Origin: Bradyrhizobium sediminis
Lineage (GTDB): Bacteria > Pseudomonadota > Alphaproteobacteria > Rhizobiales > Xanthobacteraceae
NCBI RefSeq assembly: GCF_018736085.1
Contig: NZ_CP076134.1
Location: 620,001-684,000, forward strand
Length of the DNA stretch: 64,000 bases
Direction of reading: 5' to 3'
In this document: piece after piece, positions 49,855-59,073 of the stretch
Layout: every line of letters begins with the position of its first letter
How positions within the stretch are numbered: the stretch's first letter is position 1
The notes under the pieces: generated by a model
Told to the model about the DNA's origin: nothing
The model's database searches: none
The model's input: the letters and a program-made list of their open reading frames with translations, nothing else
Position numbers and translations under genes: made by a program

Positions 49855-50535
49855 ATGGCTGAGTATGTCGTGGAATTCGGCAGGGATGGCCGGCCGGTCG
49901 AGCCGGACGGCCGGCTCGACGCGGCGGCGTTTCACCGCAATCATCAGGCGATTCGCACCGTGTTGCAGCGGTTCCTCGCCGGGAAATCCGGCGACGTGCT
50001 GGAGGCCGGCAGCGGCACCGGCCAGCATGTGGTGGATTTCGCCCGGCATTTTCCCGACATCGTGTGGTGGCCGAGCGATTTCAACGAGCAGCATCTGAAA
50101 AGCATTGCCGCGTGGCGGGCGCATGCGGCGTTGGCGAATATCCGCCCGCCGCTGCGGATCGATTTATCCGATCCCGACTGGTGCCCCGAGTTGCACGACG
50201 GACGCGGGCCGGGAAAATTACTCGCGGTGTTCTGCGCCAATGTGATCCACATCGCGCCGTGGCGGGTGGCCGAGGGACTGTTCGCAGGGGCGGCGCGCTA
50301 CCTTCGAGAGGACGGATGGCTGTTGCTCTACGGCCCGTTCAAGCGTGGCGGCAAACACACCGCGCTCAGCAATGCCATATTCGACACCAGTCTTCGCGAA
50401 GGCAATGCCGAATGGGGCGTGCGCGATCTCGGCGACCTGGAAAAGCTGGCGGCAAGCGTCGGCCTCGCCCTGATCGAAATCGCCGAGATGCCCGCCAATA
50501 ATCTGGTGCTGGCGTTCGGGCGCGCGAAAGCCTGA
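49855..50535 (+). CDS. DUF938-type SAM-dependent methyltransferase
   Basis: A 226-residue protein with the SAM-binding loop VLEAGSGTGQHVVDFA (about 48-63), WWPSDFNEQHL, and FCANVIHIAPW, the conserved region of DUF938. LLLYGPFKRGG follows. It is cytoplasmic and lies 33 bp after the SoxH-like gene, perhaps in the same transcript. The substrate is unknown. Confidence 0.85.
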   Translation: MAEYVVEFGRDGRPVEPDGRLDAAAFHRNHQAIRTVLQRFLAGKSGDVLEAGSGTGQHVVDFARHFPDIVWWPSDFNEQHLKSIAAWRAHAALANIRPPLRIDLSDPDWCPELHDGRGPGKLLAVFCANVIHIAPWRVAEGLFAGAARYLREDGWLLLYGPFKRGGKHTALSNAIFDTSLREGNAEWGVRDLGDLEKLAASVGLALIEIAEMPANNLVLAFGRAKA

Positions 50536-50653
50536 GCAACGATGCATAGCGTGCGCCCGTTTGCATCGGTTGATTGAGCGGACGCCCCCCTCCATAGTAA
50601 CGGAAATTAATGACGCCGGAATCGATCCGGCCGCATGAAGGCGGAAATTCCGG

Positions 50654-51895
50654 ATGATCGACGTAACTGCAGCCGAGGAAATTGCCGATGACGCCCGCGC
50701 GCGATCCAACGTGGCGCGGCTGGCGGCGGCGCAGGCGCTGACCGGGGCCAATTCGGCTGTCATCTTCGCCACCGGCTCGATCGTCGGCGCAACGCTGGCG
50801 CCCGATATCTCGCTCGCGACCGTGCCGCTCTCGATGTATGTGGTCGGGCTCGCGGCCGGCACCTTGCCGACCGGCGCGATCTCGCGGGCCTATGGCCGCC
50901 GCACAGCCTTCATCATCGGCACCGGCTGCGGCATGCTGACCGGCCTGCTCGGCGCCTTCGCCATCCTGCGCGGCTCGTTCGCGCTGTTCTGCCTCGCCAC
51001 TTTCCTCGGCGGCCTCTACGGCGCGGTGTCGCAGTCCTACCGCTTTGCCGCCGCCGACGGCGCCAGTGCTGCGTTTCGTCCCAAGGCGGTGTCGTGGGTG
51101 ATGGCCGGCGGCGTGTTCGCCGGCGTGCTCGGCCCGCAGCTCGTGCAGTGGACGATGGATATCTGGCCGCCCTATCTGTTCGCCTTCAGCTTCATGGTGC
51201 AGGCGGCGGTGGCGCTGGTGGCAATGGCGATCCTGGCGGGCGTCGATGCGCCGAAGCCGGCCTCGTCCGATCTGCATGGCGGCCGGCCCTTGCTGGAGAT
51301 CGCGCGGCAGCCGCGGTTCATCGCCGCGGCCCTTTGCGGCATCGTCTCCTATCCCATGATGAATCTGGTGATGACCTCGGCGCCGCTGGCGATGCAGATG
51401 TGCGGGTTGAGCGTCAGCGATTCCAATTTCGGCATTCAATGGCATATCGTCGCGATGTACGGGCCGAGCTTCTTTACCGGCTCGCTGATCGCGCGCTTCG
51501 GCGCGCCGAAGATCGTCGCGGTCGGGCTGATACTGGAAGGCGCCGCTTCGGCGATCGGGTTGTCCGGCATCACCGCGATGCATTTCTGGGTCACGCTGAT
51601 CGTGCTCGGCGTCGGCTGGAACCTCTCCTTCGTCGGCGCCTCCGCGCTGGTGCTGGAGACGCACCGGCCGCAGGAGCGCAACAAGGTTCAGGCGTTCAAC
51701 GATTTCCTGGTGTTCGGGATGATGGCGGTGGGATCGTTTGCATCGGGCCAGTTGCTGGCGAATTACGGCTGGTCTGCGGTCAACATGGTGGTGTTTCCGC
51801 CGGTGCTGCTGGGATTGGCGGTGCTGGCCTTCGCATCGTTCGTCAGGCGGCGAAGGCCGCGGACCGTGCCGGGACTTCCCGATCCGGGTATTTGA
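50654..51895 (+). CDS. MFS transporter
   Basis: A 413-residue transporter with twelve membrane segments and the loop GAISRAYGRRTAFIIG. The half-and-half arrangement with YPMMNLVMTSAPLAMQMCGLS in segment 7-8 is that of the drug/metabolite MFS group with YnfM-like members. A charged N terminus (MIDVTAAEEIADDARARS) is in the cytoplasm. The NTF2-like gene follows closely. Confidence 0.86.
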   Translation: MIDVTAAEEIADDARARSNVARLAAAQALTGANSAVIFATGSIVGATLAPDISLATVPLSMYVVGLAAGTLPTGAISRAYGRRTAFIIGTGCGMLTGLLGAFAILRGSFALFCLATFLGGLYGAVSQSYRFAAADGASAAFRPKAVSWVMAGGVFAGVLGPQLVQWTMDIWPPYLFAFSFMVQAAVALVAMAILAGVDAPKPASSDLHGGRPLLEIARQPRFIAAALCGIVSYPMMNLVMTSAPLAMQMCGLSVSDSNFGIQWHIVAMYGPSFFTGSLIARFGAPKIVAVGLILEGAASAIGLSGITAMHFWVTLIVLGVGWNLSFVGASALVLETHRPQERNKVQAFNDFLVFGMMAVGSFASGQLLANYGWSAVNMVVFPPVLLGLAVLAFASFVRRRRPRTVPGLPDPGI

Positions 51896-51936
51896 CCGGC
51901 TATTGCCTTTGCTGGCCGGAAAGCGTTGGAGGTTTC

Positions 51937-52299
51937 ATGCCGTCGCGTGCCCGTGTCGATGAATTCATTGCGGTGGTTGAATCCGGCGACCATGCCGGCG
52001 CCATCGAGCGCTATTATACCGAGGACGCCAGCATCCAGGAAAACGCCGCGCCGCCGCGCGTCGGCCGCGACCTGCTGGTCGGCCACGAGCGCGGCGTGCT
52101 GGCGCGGATGTCGCACGTCTATTCCAAGGCGGTATCGTCGGTCGTCGAAGGCGACAACGTCGCCATCCACTGGATCTTCGAGCTGACCGACAAGTCCGGA
52201 AAAGTGCTCCGGGTCGACGAGGTCGCGTTGCAGCAGTGGCGCGGCGACAGGATTTTCCGCGAGCGGTTCTTCTACGATCCGTCGAAACCGAAGACCTGA
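51937..52299 (+). CDS. NTF2-like (SnoaL-type) small protein
   Basis: A 120-residue protein from ATG 51937, with TTGGAGG upstream. The fold is visible as VDEFIAVVESGDHAGAIERYYTEDASIQEN and VEGDNVAIHWIFELTDKSGKVLRVDEVALQQWRGDRI, which match the SnoaL/NTF2 cone. Such proteins bind or isomerise small hydrophobic compounds. It lies 41 bp after the MFS gene, probably in the same transcript. Confidence 0.85.
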   Translation: MPSRARVDEFIAVVESGDHAGAIERYYTEDASIQENAAPPRVGRDLLVGHERGVLARMSHVYSKAVSSVVEGDNVAIHWIFELTDKSGKVLRVDEVALQQWRGDRIFRERFFYDPSKPKT

Positions 52300-52360
52300 T
52301 GACAACTGCTGACACTTCGTCGGCGATCGAAGCCTTGGTCTTGCCGATCTGCTAGTTGTT

Positions 52361-52451
52361 GTCGTCATGCCCGGCCTCATGCCGGGCATCCACGTCTTTC
52401 TTCCCAGCAAGCATCAAGACGTTGATGGCCGGGACGAGCCCGGCCATGACG
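52361..52451. repeat. dispersed palindromic element, family H
   Basis: It starts GTCGTCATGCCCGGCCTCAT and ends GAGCCCGGCCATGACGG, with GATGCCCGGC-type complementary arms. It lies just ahead of the MFS gene and reads through in frame into it, which creates a misleading earlier start. Confidence 0.82.
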
Positions 52452-52468
52452 GAAACGAGAGACGGGCA

Positions 52469-53698
52469 TTGAACGCTCCCGAGCAAACATCCATCGACGA
52501 AACCTCGGCGCGCTACGAGGGCTGGCGGATCGTCGCGGTCTGCTTTCTGGTGGCGACGTTCGGCTGGGGGCTCGGCTTCTATGGCCAGAGCGTCTATGTC
52601 GCCGAGCTGCATCGGCTGCACGGCTGGCCGGCGTCGCTGATCTCAGGCGGTACCACCTTCTTTTATCTGTTCGGCGCGCTGCTGGTTGTCTTCGTCAGCG
52701 AGGCGATCCGGTCCGTCGGTCCGCGCAACTGCCTGCTCGCGGGGATTTTTGCACTTGCCGCGGCCGCGGTCCTGATCGGCCAAGTGACAAAACCCTGGCA
52801 GCTCTATGCCGCCAATGCGGTGCTGGCATTCGGCTGGGCCGGCACCAGCCTCGGCATCATCACCAACACGCTCGGGCTCTGGTTCGACAGGAAGCGCGGC
52901 ATGGCGATCAGCCTGGCGCTGAATGGCGCCAGCTTCGGCGGCATCGCTGGCGTGCCGCTGCTGGTGGCCGCGATCGGCAGTTTCGGATTTCCCGGCGCGA
53001 TGGTGGTTGCCGCGATTGCGATGGTCGTGCTGATGGTTCCCGTCATTCTCGTCTTCGTCGGACGGCCGCCGCTGCACCCGAGTCCCGCAATCGCAGCGGC
53101 CCGGGCGGATGCGCCGTCGGCGACGCAGGTGCGGGCGCAAGCCTTGCGCGACGTCGGCTTCCTCTCGGTCTCGGCCTCCTTCGCGCTGGTGCTGTTCGCG
53201 CAGGTCGGCTTCATCGTCCACCTGATCTCGTTCCTGGATTCGGTGGTGGGGCGGGAACGCGCGGCGTTCGCGGTTGCGCTGATGACCGCGATGGCGGTGG
53301 TCGGCCGGGTGCTGTTCTCCTTCGTGATCGACCGGCTCAACCAGCGGCTGGCCTCGGCGATCTCGTTCGTCAGCCAGGCCGTGGCGCTCGCGATCATCAT
53401 CAATGTACGGAACGACATCGCGTTGATCGGATCCTGCGCGCTGTTCGGCTTCTCGGTCGGCAACCTGATCACGCTGCCGGCGCTGATCGTGCAGCGCGAA
53501 TTCGACCCGCGTTCGTTCGGCGTCCTGATCAGCCTGATCACGGCGATCAACCAGATCACCTACGCGTTCGGCCCCGGCGTGATCGGCCTCTTGCGCGACG
53601 CCTCCGGCAGCTACGCGCTGCCGTTCTACGGCTGCATCGGACTGGAGCTTGCGGCGGCGGTACTGATCATGATCCGCGGGTGGCGCAAGCTCATGTAG
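52469..53698 (+). CDS. MFS transporter (oxalate/formate antiporter-like group)
   Basis: A 409-residue transporter with twelve membrane segments. I place the start at TTG 52469 (codes LNAPEQTSID) because everything in frame before it is the palindromic element; a GAGAG lies upstream. TFGWGLGFYGQSVYVAELHRLHGW and NTLGLWFDRKRGMAISLALNGASFGG are typical of the MFS group around the oxalate:formate antiporter. It is convergent with the carboxymuconolactone-decarboxylase-like gene. Confidence 0.83.
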   Translation: MNAPEQTSIDETSARYEGWRIVAVCFLVATFGWGLGFYGQSVYVAELHRLHGWPASLISGGTTFFYLFGALLVVFVSEAIRSVGPRNCLLAGIFALAAAAVLIGQVTKPWQLYAANAVLAFGWAGTSLGIITNTLGLWFDRKRGMAISLALNGASFGGIAGVPLLVAAIGSFGFPGAMVVAAIAMVVLMVPVILVFVGRPPLHPSPAIAAARADAPSATQVRAQALRDVGFLSVSASFALVLFAQVGFIVHLISFLDSVVGRERAAFAVALMTAMAVVGRVLFSFVIDRLNQRLASAISFVSQAVALAIIINVRNDIALIGSCALFGFSVGNLITLPALIVQREFDPRSFGVLISLITAINQITYAFGPGVIGLLRDASGSYALPFYGCIGLELAAAVLIMIRGWRKLM

Positions 53699-53726
53699 AT
53701 GGGGCTCCGGGGTCCGCTACCCCATC
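53698..53726. terminator. stem-loop between convergent genes
   Basis: GATGGGG pairs with CCCCATC across a 15-base loop, between the MFS stop (53698) and the stop of the convergent gene (53737). It is short and lacks a U-run, so it is only a weak candidate for a two-way terminator. Confidence 0.4.
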
Positions 53727-53736
53727 CGCGCATCGC

Positions 53737-54282
53737 CTATGCAAGCTCCGACACTTCTCCCGCCGGCAGTTCGAATTCGAATGTGTTCAGCGTCATCGAC
53801 ACCATCGTGTAATAGCCGCACAGCCCGATGATCTCGGTCACGCCGCGGACGGTGAGGACTTTGACCGCCTCGTCATACAGCGCCTGCGAAACGCCGCGGC
53901 CTTCGTGCAGCGACTTGGCGACGTCATAGATCATCTGGCCCTTGGGATCGTCGAATGTCGGCGTGCGGCGGTTGCGGATGTCGTCGATGATCCCAGGATC
54001 CATGCCGCCTTTCAGTGCGAGCCGCTTGTGCGCATACCATTCGTAATGCGCGGTCCAGTGTCGCGCCGTGACCAGGATCGCGATCTCCGACAGTCTCGCC
54101 GGAAACATCGTGTCGAAGCGCAGCACCTCGCCCAGCCGCGTGGCATGCCTGGCCATTTCCGGACTGTTGAGCCAGGCCATCATCGGCGCCGGCGGGGCGC
54201 CGCGTTTGCCGGCGATCGACTCGTCATAGGTTTCTTTTTGTGCGGGGCTCATTTCGCCAGGCGAAAGCAACTTCAGCCGCAT
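53737..54282 (-). CDS. carboxymuconolactone decarboxylase family protein
   Basis: A 181-residue AhpD-like fold protein from ATG 54282, which has GAGGAAACGGAC upstream. SEIAILVTARHWTAHYEWYAHKRLALKGGM is the family's conserved helix pair, but the CxxC of AhpD is absent, so a thiol-peroxidase role is unlikely. It resembles the group found beside acyl-CoA dehydrogenases. It is divergent from the two dehydrogenase genes. Confidence 0.85.
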   Translation of the reverse strand: MRLKLLSPGEMSPAQKETYDESIAGKRGAPPAPMMAWLNSPEMARHATRLGEVLRFDTMFPARLSEIAILVTARHWTAHYEWYAHKRLALKGGMDPGIIDDIRNRRTPTFDDPKGQMIYDVAKSLHEGRGVSQALYDEAVKVLTVRGVTEIIGLCGYYTMVSMTLNTFEFELPAGEVSELA

Positions 54283-54442
54283 GTCCGTTTCCTCTTGTTT
54301 TTCAACCGTTACGCGCTTTGCGAATACACCCGATCGCCGCCGGTGACCACCGCGCCGGCCGCATGGCGCGGCCCTCAGACATATTGAATTCCGCGAGGCG
54401 ACGGCTAAGGTCGATCCAACATTCCCATATGGAAACGCCATC

Positions 54443-55627
54443 ATGTCCGATCTGGAAAAATTTCGCCGCGAAACCCGCGCCTGGCTGGAGGCCAATTGTC
54501 CGCCGGAGATGCGGCGGCCGATGACCTCGGAGGCCGATACGTTCTGGGGCGGCCGCAACGCCAAATTTTCCTCCGAGCCGCAGCGCGTCTGGTTCGAGCG
54601 GATGCGCGACAAGGGCTGGACCGTGCCGCATTGGCCGACGGAATATGGCGGCGGGGGTCTCGATGCGGAGCAGACAAAGATCGTGCGCCAGGAAATGGCG
54701 GCGATCGGCGCGCGGCAGCCGCTGGTTTCGTTCGGCATTTCCATGTTGGGACCGGCGCTGCTGAAATACGGCACCGACGCGCAGAAGAAGGAGCATCTGC
54801 CGAAGATCACCGCCGGCCTGATCCGCTGGTGCCAGGGCTATTCCGAGCCGAACGCCGGATCGGATCTCGCCTCCCTGCAGACCCGCGCCGAGAGCGACGG
54901 CGACGACTACGTCATCAACGGCCAGAAGATCTGGACCTCCTACGCCAATTATGCCGACTGGATCTTCTGCCTGGTGCGCACCGACCCCACGGCGAAGAAG
55001 CATGACGGCATCAGCTTCATTCTGTTCGACATGACCTCGAAGGGAGTATCGACCAAGCCGATCCTGCTGATCTCCGGCTATTCGCCGTTCTGCGAAACCT
55101 TCTTCGACAATGTGCGGGTGCCGAAGTCTCACGTGGTCGGCACCGTCAATCGCGGCTGGGACGTCGCCAAATATCTGCTGCAGCACGAGCGCGCGATGAT
55201 CTCCGGCATGGGCGAGCGCGGCGTCGGAAGGCCGCTCGGCCAGGTCGCCACCGATTCGGTCGGCAGCGACGAGCAGGGCCGGCTGGAGGATGCGATGCTG
55301 CGCGGGCAGATCGCGACCTTCGAGATCGACGAGGCGGCGCTGGCCGCTGCCGCCGAGCGCGCGGTCGATCTCGCCAAGGCCGGGCAAGCGCATCCGGCGT
55401 TTTCTTCCGCCATGAAATATTACGGCACCGAGCTCAACAAGCGCCGCCACGAGATCCTGATGTCGGCGGGCGGCGTCGACGCGCTGGAATGGGAAAGCGA
55501 GCGCTCCAGGGGCGGCGCGAGACCGCGCGCCTGGCTGCGCACCAAGGCCAATTCGATCGAGGGCGGCACGAGCGAGGTGATGCTCGGCATCGTCGCCAAA
55601 CGCATTCTCGATCTGCCGGGGGCTTAG
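54443..55627 (+). CDS. acyl-CoA dehydrogenase (first of a pair)
   Basis: A 394-residue flavoprotein. TVPHWPTEYGGGGLD is the N-terminal motif, WCQGYSEPNAGSDLASLQTRA the flavin-binding stretch and IEGGTSEVMLGIVAKRIL the C-terminal end. It belongs to the group often paired with a second dehydrogenase as an unequal dimer. The second gene follows after 119 bp containing a palindromic element. The substrate is unknown; bile-acid, terpenoid or aromatic side-chain CoA esters are common for this layout. Confidence 0.92.
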   Translation: MSDLEKFRRETRAWLEANCPPEMRRPMTSEADTFWGGRNAKFSSEPQRVWFERMRDKGWTVPHWPTEYGGGGLDAEQTKIVRQEMAAIGARQPLVSFGISMLGPALLKYGTDAQKKEHLPKITAGLIRWCQGYSEPNAGSDLASLQTRAESDGDDYVINGQKIWTSYANYADWIFCLVRTDPTAKKHDGISFILFDMTSKGVSTKPILLISGYSPFCETFFDNVRVPKSHVVGTVNRGWDVAKYLLQHERAMISGMGERGVGRPLGQVATDSVGSDEQGRLEDAMLRGQIATFEIDEAALAAAAERAVDLAKAGQAHPAFSSAMKYYGTELNKRRHEILMSAGGVDALEWESERSRGGARPRAWLRTKANSIEGGTSEVMLGIVAKRILDLPGA

Positions 55628-55635
55628 GGCTGCCC

Positions 55636-55715
55636 GTCGTTCCGGGGCGCGTCGAAGACGCGAACCCGGAACCTCGAGATTCCGGGTTCGACGCTTCGCG
55701 TCGCCCCGGAATGAC
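55636..55715. repeat. dispersed palindromic element, family A (short form)
   Basis: Bounded by GTCGTTCCGGGG and CCCCGGAATGAC with a central AACCTCGAGATT stem. It is closest to 21473-21554 and lies in the gap between the two acyl-CoA dehydrogenase genes. Confidence 0.88.
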
Positions 55716-55746
55716 AATCATAGAAACTCCTGAACTGGAATCCCTC

Positions 55747-56886
55747 ATGGCACTCGTCCTCAACGAAGAACAATCGATGCTGCGCGACAGCGCGCGCGGG
55801 CTCATCAGCGACAAGGCGCCGGTGTCGCATCTGCGGCAGCTGCGCGACGCCAAGGACGCCACGGGGTTTTCCCGCGAGCTGTGGAAGGCGTTCGCCGAGA
55901 TGGGGTTTTCCGGCCTGCTGGTGCCGGAGAATTTCGGCGGCAGCGGGCTCGGCTGCGTCGAGGCCGGCATCGTGATGGAGGAAATCGGCCGCACCCTGAT
56001 GCCGTCGCCGTTTTTGTCAACCGCGGTGCTCGCCGCGTCGGCGCTGTCGCGCGGCGGCAGCGATGCGCAGAAGTCGCAGTATCTGCCGAAGATATCCGAC
56101 GGCTCGCTGCTGGCGGCGCTGGCGATCGACGAGGGCGCCAAGCATCGCCCGCTGCAAACCAGATTGCAGGCCGTTCGTTCCGGCAACGGCTTCAGGCTCT
56201 CGGGCGACAAGGCCTTCGTGGTCGATGGCCATGTCGCCGATCTCTTGATCGTGGCGGCGCGCAGCGCCGGCAAAGCCGGAGAACGCGAGGGACTGACGCT
56301 GTTTCTGGTCGATCCCAAGACAAAAGGCATCGCGACCGAGCGCACCGCGATGGTCGATTCGCACAACGCGGCGCGCATTGTATTCGATAACGTCGAGGTC
56401 AACGCCGACGGCGTGCTCGGCGAGGTCGATCAGGGCCATGGTTTGCTGGACGGCGTGCTCAACATCGGCCGCGGCGCGGTGGCTTCCGAAATGGTTGGCT
56501 TAAGCGAGGAAGTGTTCGGCCGCACCGTCACCTATCTCAAGGAACGCAAGCAGTTCGGCAAATTGATCGGCGAATTCCAGGCGCTGCAGCACCGCGCTGC
56601 TCAGCTCTATATCGAGATCGAGATCACCCGCGCCGCGGTCCTTAAGGCGCTGCAGACGCTCGACGGCGACTTTGCCAATGCCGCCGCTGCAGTGGCTGTC
56701 GCCAAGGCGCGCGCCGGCGCGACGGCGACGCAGGCCGTGCAGGAGGGCGTGCAGATGCATGGCGGCATGGGCATGACCGACCAGTTCGACATCGGCTTCT
56801 TCATGAAGCGCGCGCGGGTCTGCCAGGAGTTGTTCGGTGACGCCAATTTCCACGCCGATCAATTGGCGCGGATGAAGAGTTATTGA
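55747..56886 (+). CDS. acyl-CoA dehydrogenase (second of a pair)
   Basis: A 379-residue flavoprotein starting at ATG 55747 (MALVLNEEQSMLRDSARG), the usual beginning of this group. Upstream in-frame codons belong to the palindromic element, though ATG 55711 is possible. FSGLLVPENFGGSGLG and MHGGMGMTDQFDIGFFMKRA are conserved regions. Together with the preceding gene it probably forms a heteromeric dehydrogenase. Confidence 0.9.
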   Translation: MALVLNEEQSMLRDSARGLISDKAPVSHLRQLRDAKDATGFSRELWKAFAEMGFSGLLVPENFGGSGLGCVEAGIVMEEIGRTLMPSPFLSTAVLAASALSRGGSDAQKSQYLPKISDGSLLAALAIDEGAKHRPLQTRLQAVRSGNGFRLSGDKAFVVDGHVADLLIVAARSAGKAGEREGLTLFLVDPKTKGIATERTAMVDSHNAARIVFDNVEVNADGVLGEVDQGHGLLDGVLNIGRGAVASEMVGLSEEVFGRTVTYLKERKQFGKLIGEFQALQHRAAQLYIEIEITRAAVLKALQTLDGDFANAAAAVAVAKARAGATATQAVQEGVQMHGGMGMTDQFDIGFFMKRARVCQELFGDANFHADQLARMKSY

Positions 56887-56898
56887 GTGCTTTAAGCC

Positions 56899-57020
56899 GT
56901 CATTCCGGGATGGTCCGAAGGACCAGACCTCAGGTGCGCAATTGCGCACCGGGGAATCTCGAGATTCCCCGATGTGCAATTGCACATCTTAGGTTCGCGC
57001 TAAGCGCGCCCCGGAATGAC
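56899..57020. repeat. dispersed palindromic element, family A (long form)
   Basis: The same outline as 4613-4736: GTCATTCCGGGATGGTCC start, GGTGCGCAATTGCGCACC stem, GGAATCTCGAGATTCC stem, GATGTGCAATTGCACATC stem and CCCCGGAATGAC end. The stems here are perfect palindromes, so this is the better preserved copy. It lies between convergent genes. Confidence 0.92.
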
Positions 57021-57034
57021 GGCCTTATCGGCCG

Positions 57035-58075
57035 TCACCGGATCGGCGGGGCGTACTGGATGCCGCCGGCGCTCCAGAGCTGGTTGAGGCCGCGCGGAAT
57101 CTTCAGCTTGGATTCGGCGCCGACGTTGCGCTCGTAGACTTCGCCGTAATTGCCGACGTGGCGAATGATGCGTGCGGCCCAGTCCTTCGGCAGGCCGAGC
57201 TCCTCGCCGTAGGCGCCTTCGGTGCCGACCAGGCGCATCACGTCCGGCTTCTTCGACTTCAGCGCCTCGTCGATGTTCTTCGAGGTGATGCCGAGCTCCT
57301 CGGCGTTGATCATCGCATACAGCGTCCACTTCACGATCATCATCCAGTCGTCGTCGCGCTGGCGCACCACGGGCGCGAGCGGCTCCTTGGAGATGACGTC
57401 GGGCAGGATGACGTGATCGTTCGGCTTGGCGAGGTTGAGCCGCAGCGCATAAAGCTGGGAGACGTCGGCGGTGAAGGTGTCGCACTTGCCTTCGTTGTAG
57501 GCTTTGACGACTTCGTCCAGTTGGGCGAACTTCACTTCCTCGTATTTCATGTTGTTGGCACGGAAATAGTCCGCAAGGTTGAGCCGCGTCGTCGTTCCAT
57601 CCTGGACGCAGACCTTGCTGTTGTTCAAATCGAGCGCGGAATCGATCTTGCGGCTCGCCGGCAGCATGAATCCCTCGCCGTCGTAATAGGCGACCGCCGG
57701 GAAATAAAGATCGTACGACGTCTCACGCGACATGCTCCATGTCGAGTTGCGCGACAGAATGTCCACTTTCCGGCTCTGCAGCTCCTTGAAGCGCTCGTTG
57801 GCGTCGAGCGGAACGAACTTCGTCTTCCCGGGATCGTCGAAGATCGCCGCTGCGACCGCGCGGCAGAAATCCACGTCGAAGCCGGTCCAGTTGCCCTTGT
57901 CGTCCGGAATCGAGAAGCCGGGCAGGCCCTTGTTGACGCCGCACAGCACATCGCCGCGACGAATGGTCCGCTTCAGGGTCTTGGTGTCATAGCGCTCGTA
58001 GGTAATGGCGGCAGCGGCGACCGCGATTGCGACCGCCAATCCAATCAGGAGGCCGCCTCGAAAAGTGCGAAACAT
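57035..58075 (-). CDS. general amino-acid ABC transporter binding protein (AapJ-like)
   Basis: A 346-residue type II periplasmic binding protein with an N-terminal hydrophobic signal (about 8-25). TIRRGDVLCGVNKGLPGFSIPDDKGNWTGFDVDFCRAVAAAIF is the family's first lobe motif and VDILSRNSTWSMSRE the ligand-facing stretch. It resembles AapJ/BztA. No permease or ATPase gene is adjacent, so it is an orphan that probably works with a transporter encoded elsewhere. Confidence 0.9.
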   Translation of the reverse strand: MFRTFRGGLLIGLAVAIAVAAAAITYERYDTKTLKRTIRRGDVLCGVNKGLPGFSIPDDKGNWTGFDVDFCRAVAAAIFDDPGKTKFVPLDANERFKELQSRKVDILSRNSTWSMSRETSYDLYFPAVAYYDGEGFMLPASRKIDSALDLNNSKVCVQDGTTTRLNLADYFRANNMKYEEVKFAQLDEVVKAYNEGKCDTFTADVSQLYALRLNLAKPNDHVILPDVISKEPLAPVVRQRDDDWMMIVKWTLYAMINAEELGITSKNIDEALKSKKPDVMRLVGTEGAYGEELGLPKDWAARIIRHVGNYGEVYERNVGAESKLKIPRGLNQLWSAGGIQYAPPIR

Positions 58076-58129
58076 TTTTTCTCACCAATGTCAGGGAAAT
58101 GGGACGGTCGTGAAACGAGCCGCTGTGGT

Positions 58130-58723
58130 TTACAGTTCCGGCTTCTGCCGCACGATCACCTTGGTGCCGACCGGGACGCGCTCGTAAAGGTCGCTCACGT
58201 CGGCATTGACCAGCCGGAAGCAGCCGGAGGAGACGGCGGTGCCGATCGTGTCCGGTCGGTTGGTGCCGTGGATGCGATAGACGGTGGTGCCGAGATACAT
58301 CGCACGCGCCCCGAGCGGATTGCCCGGACCGCCGGCCATGAAGCGCGGCAGATAGGGCTGGCGTGCGATCATCTCCGGCGGCGGGGTCCAGTCCGGCCAT
58401 TCCGCCTTGCGCGTGATGTTCAGCAATCCCTGCCACTGGAAGCCTTCGCGGCCGACGCCGATGCCGTAGCGCAGCGCGCGGCCGTTACCTTGGATCAAAT
58501 AGAGATGGCGCTCCGCGGTCGCGATGATGATCGTGCCGGGGGCTTCCGAGGTGCGATAGAGCACCGCCGTGCGCCGGAATTGCGGATCCAGTTCGACGCT
58601 GTCATCGGCGATGAGGCCCGGCTGGTCGCCGACATCGGGCTTCTGCGCAAAGCTCGGGGAGACCGAAAGCGTCAGTCCGGCCGCGGCGGCCATCGTCCAG
58701 ATCAGGTGCCGAAACTTCGTCAT
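58130..58723 (-). CDS. L,D-transpeptidase (YkuD/ErfK family)
   Basis: A 197-residue periplasmic enzyme with a signal peptide (about 1-26) and a GGGAGAG ribosome site before ATG 58723. The catalytic motif is HGTNRPDTIGTAVSSGCFR (H152, C168), complete for a YkuD transpeptidase. It would crosslink peptidoglycan or anchor proteins to it. It lies 54 bp upstream of the AapJ-like gene on the same strand, probably by chance. Confidence 0.9.
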   Translation of the reverse strand: MTKFRHLIWTMAAAAGLTLSVSPSFAQKPDVGDQPGLIADDSVELDPQFRRTAVLYRTSEAPGTIIIATAERHLYLIQGNGRALRYGIGVGREGFQWQGLLNITRKAEWPDWTPPPEMIARQPYLPRFMAGGPGNPLGARAMYLGTTVYRIHGTNRPDTIGTAVSSGCFRLVNADVSDLYERVPVGTKVIVRQKPEL

Positions 58724-58871
58724 GCAAATCTCTCCCTGCCGCCTTCGCCAAATCATGGAACCATCAAATCTCAGTGGCAACTTAATGGCAAGTTTTGGGC
58801 AGGCACATCCCATATACTTGGTCTTTCCGGCGTTCTTCCCGGGTAAAGCACCCATGCCAGCGACCCCTTGT

Positions 58872-58894
58872 TACTTTGCATGGGGTTGTTTTCG
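58872..58894 (+). repeat. dispersed repeat, family C core (23 bp)
   Basis: An identical 23-bp core to 27885-27907 (TACTTTGCATGGGGTTGTTT then TCG), followed by a T-rich tract. It lies in the 220-bp gap between the transpeptidase and the oxidase genes. Confidence 0.75.
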
Positions 58895-58944
58895 ATATTT
58901 TGGTTTTTGTCGCGGCTGCCGCGCCGGAGCTCGGCCGAACGGCC

Positions 58945-59073
58945 TTATTTCGGTGCAATCCACAGCCTCAGACCATAAGAGAGCAGGGTCACGGTGCCGA
59001 CGCCGCCGAGCCACAGCGCCGCGAACCACAGCAGGCGCTGCGCCAGCGGTCGCGGATTTGGCTCTGACGGCAT
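58945..59073 (-). CDS. small third protein of the bd-type oxidase (DUF2474-like)
   Basis: A 42-residue protein (starting MPSEPNPRPLAQRLLWF) with one membrane helix (about 12-36). Its ATG overlaps the cydB/cioB stop by one base (TGATG), so it is translated with it. Size, position and the LLWFAALWLGGV helix match the DUF2474 proteins found after CioB. It probably stabilises the oxidase, like CydX in other bacteria. Confidence 0.8.
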   Translation of the reverse strand: MPSEPNPRPLAQRLLWFAALWLGGVGTVTLLSYGLRLWIAPK

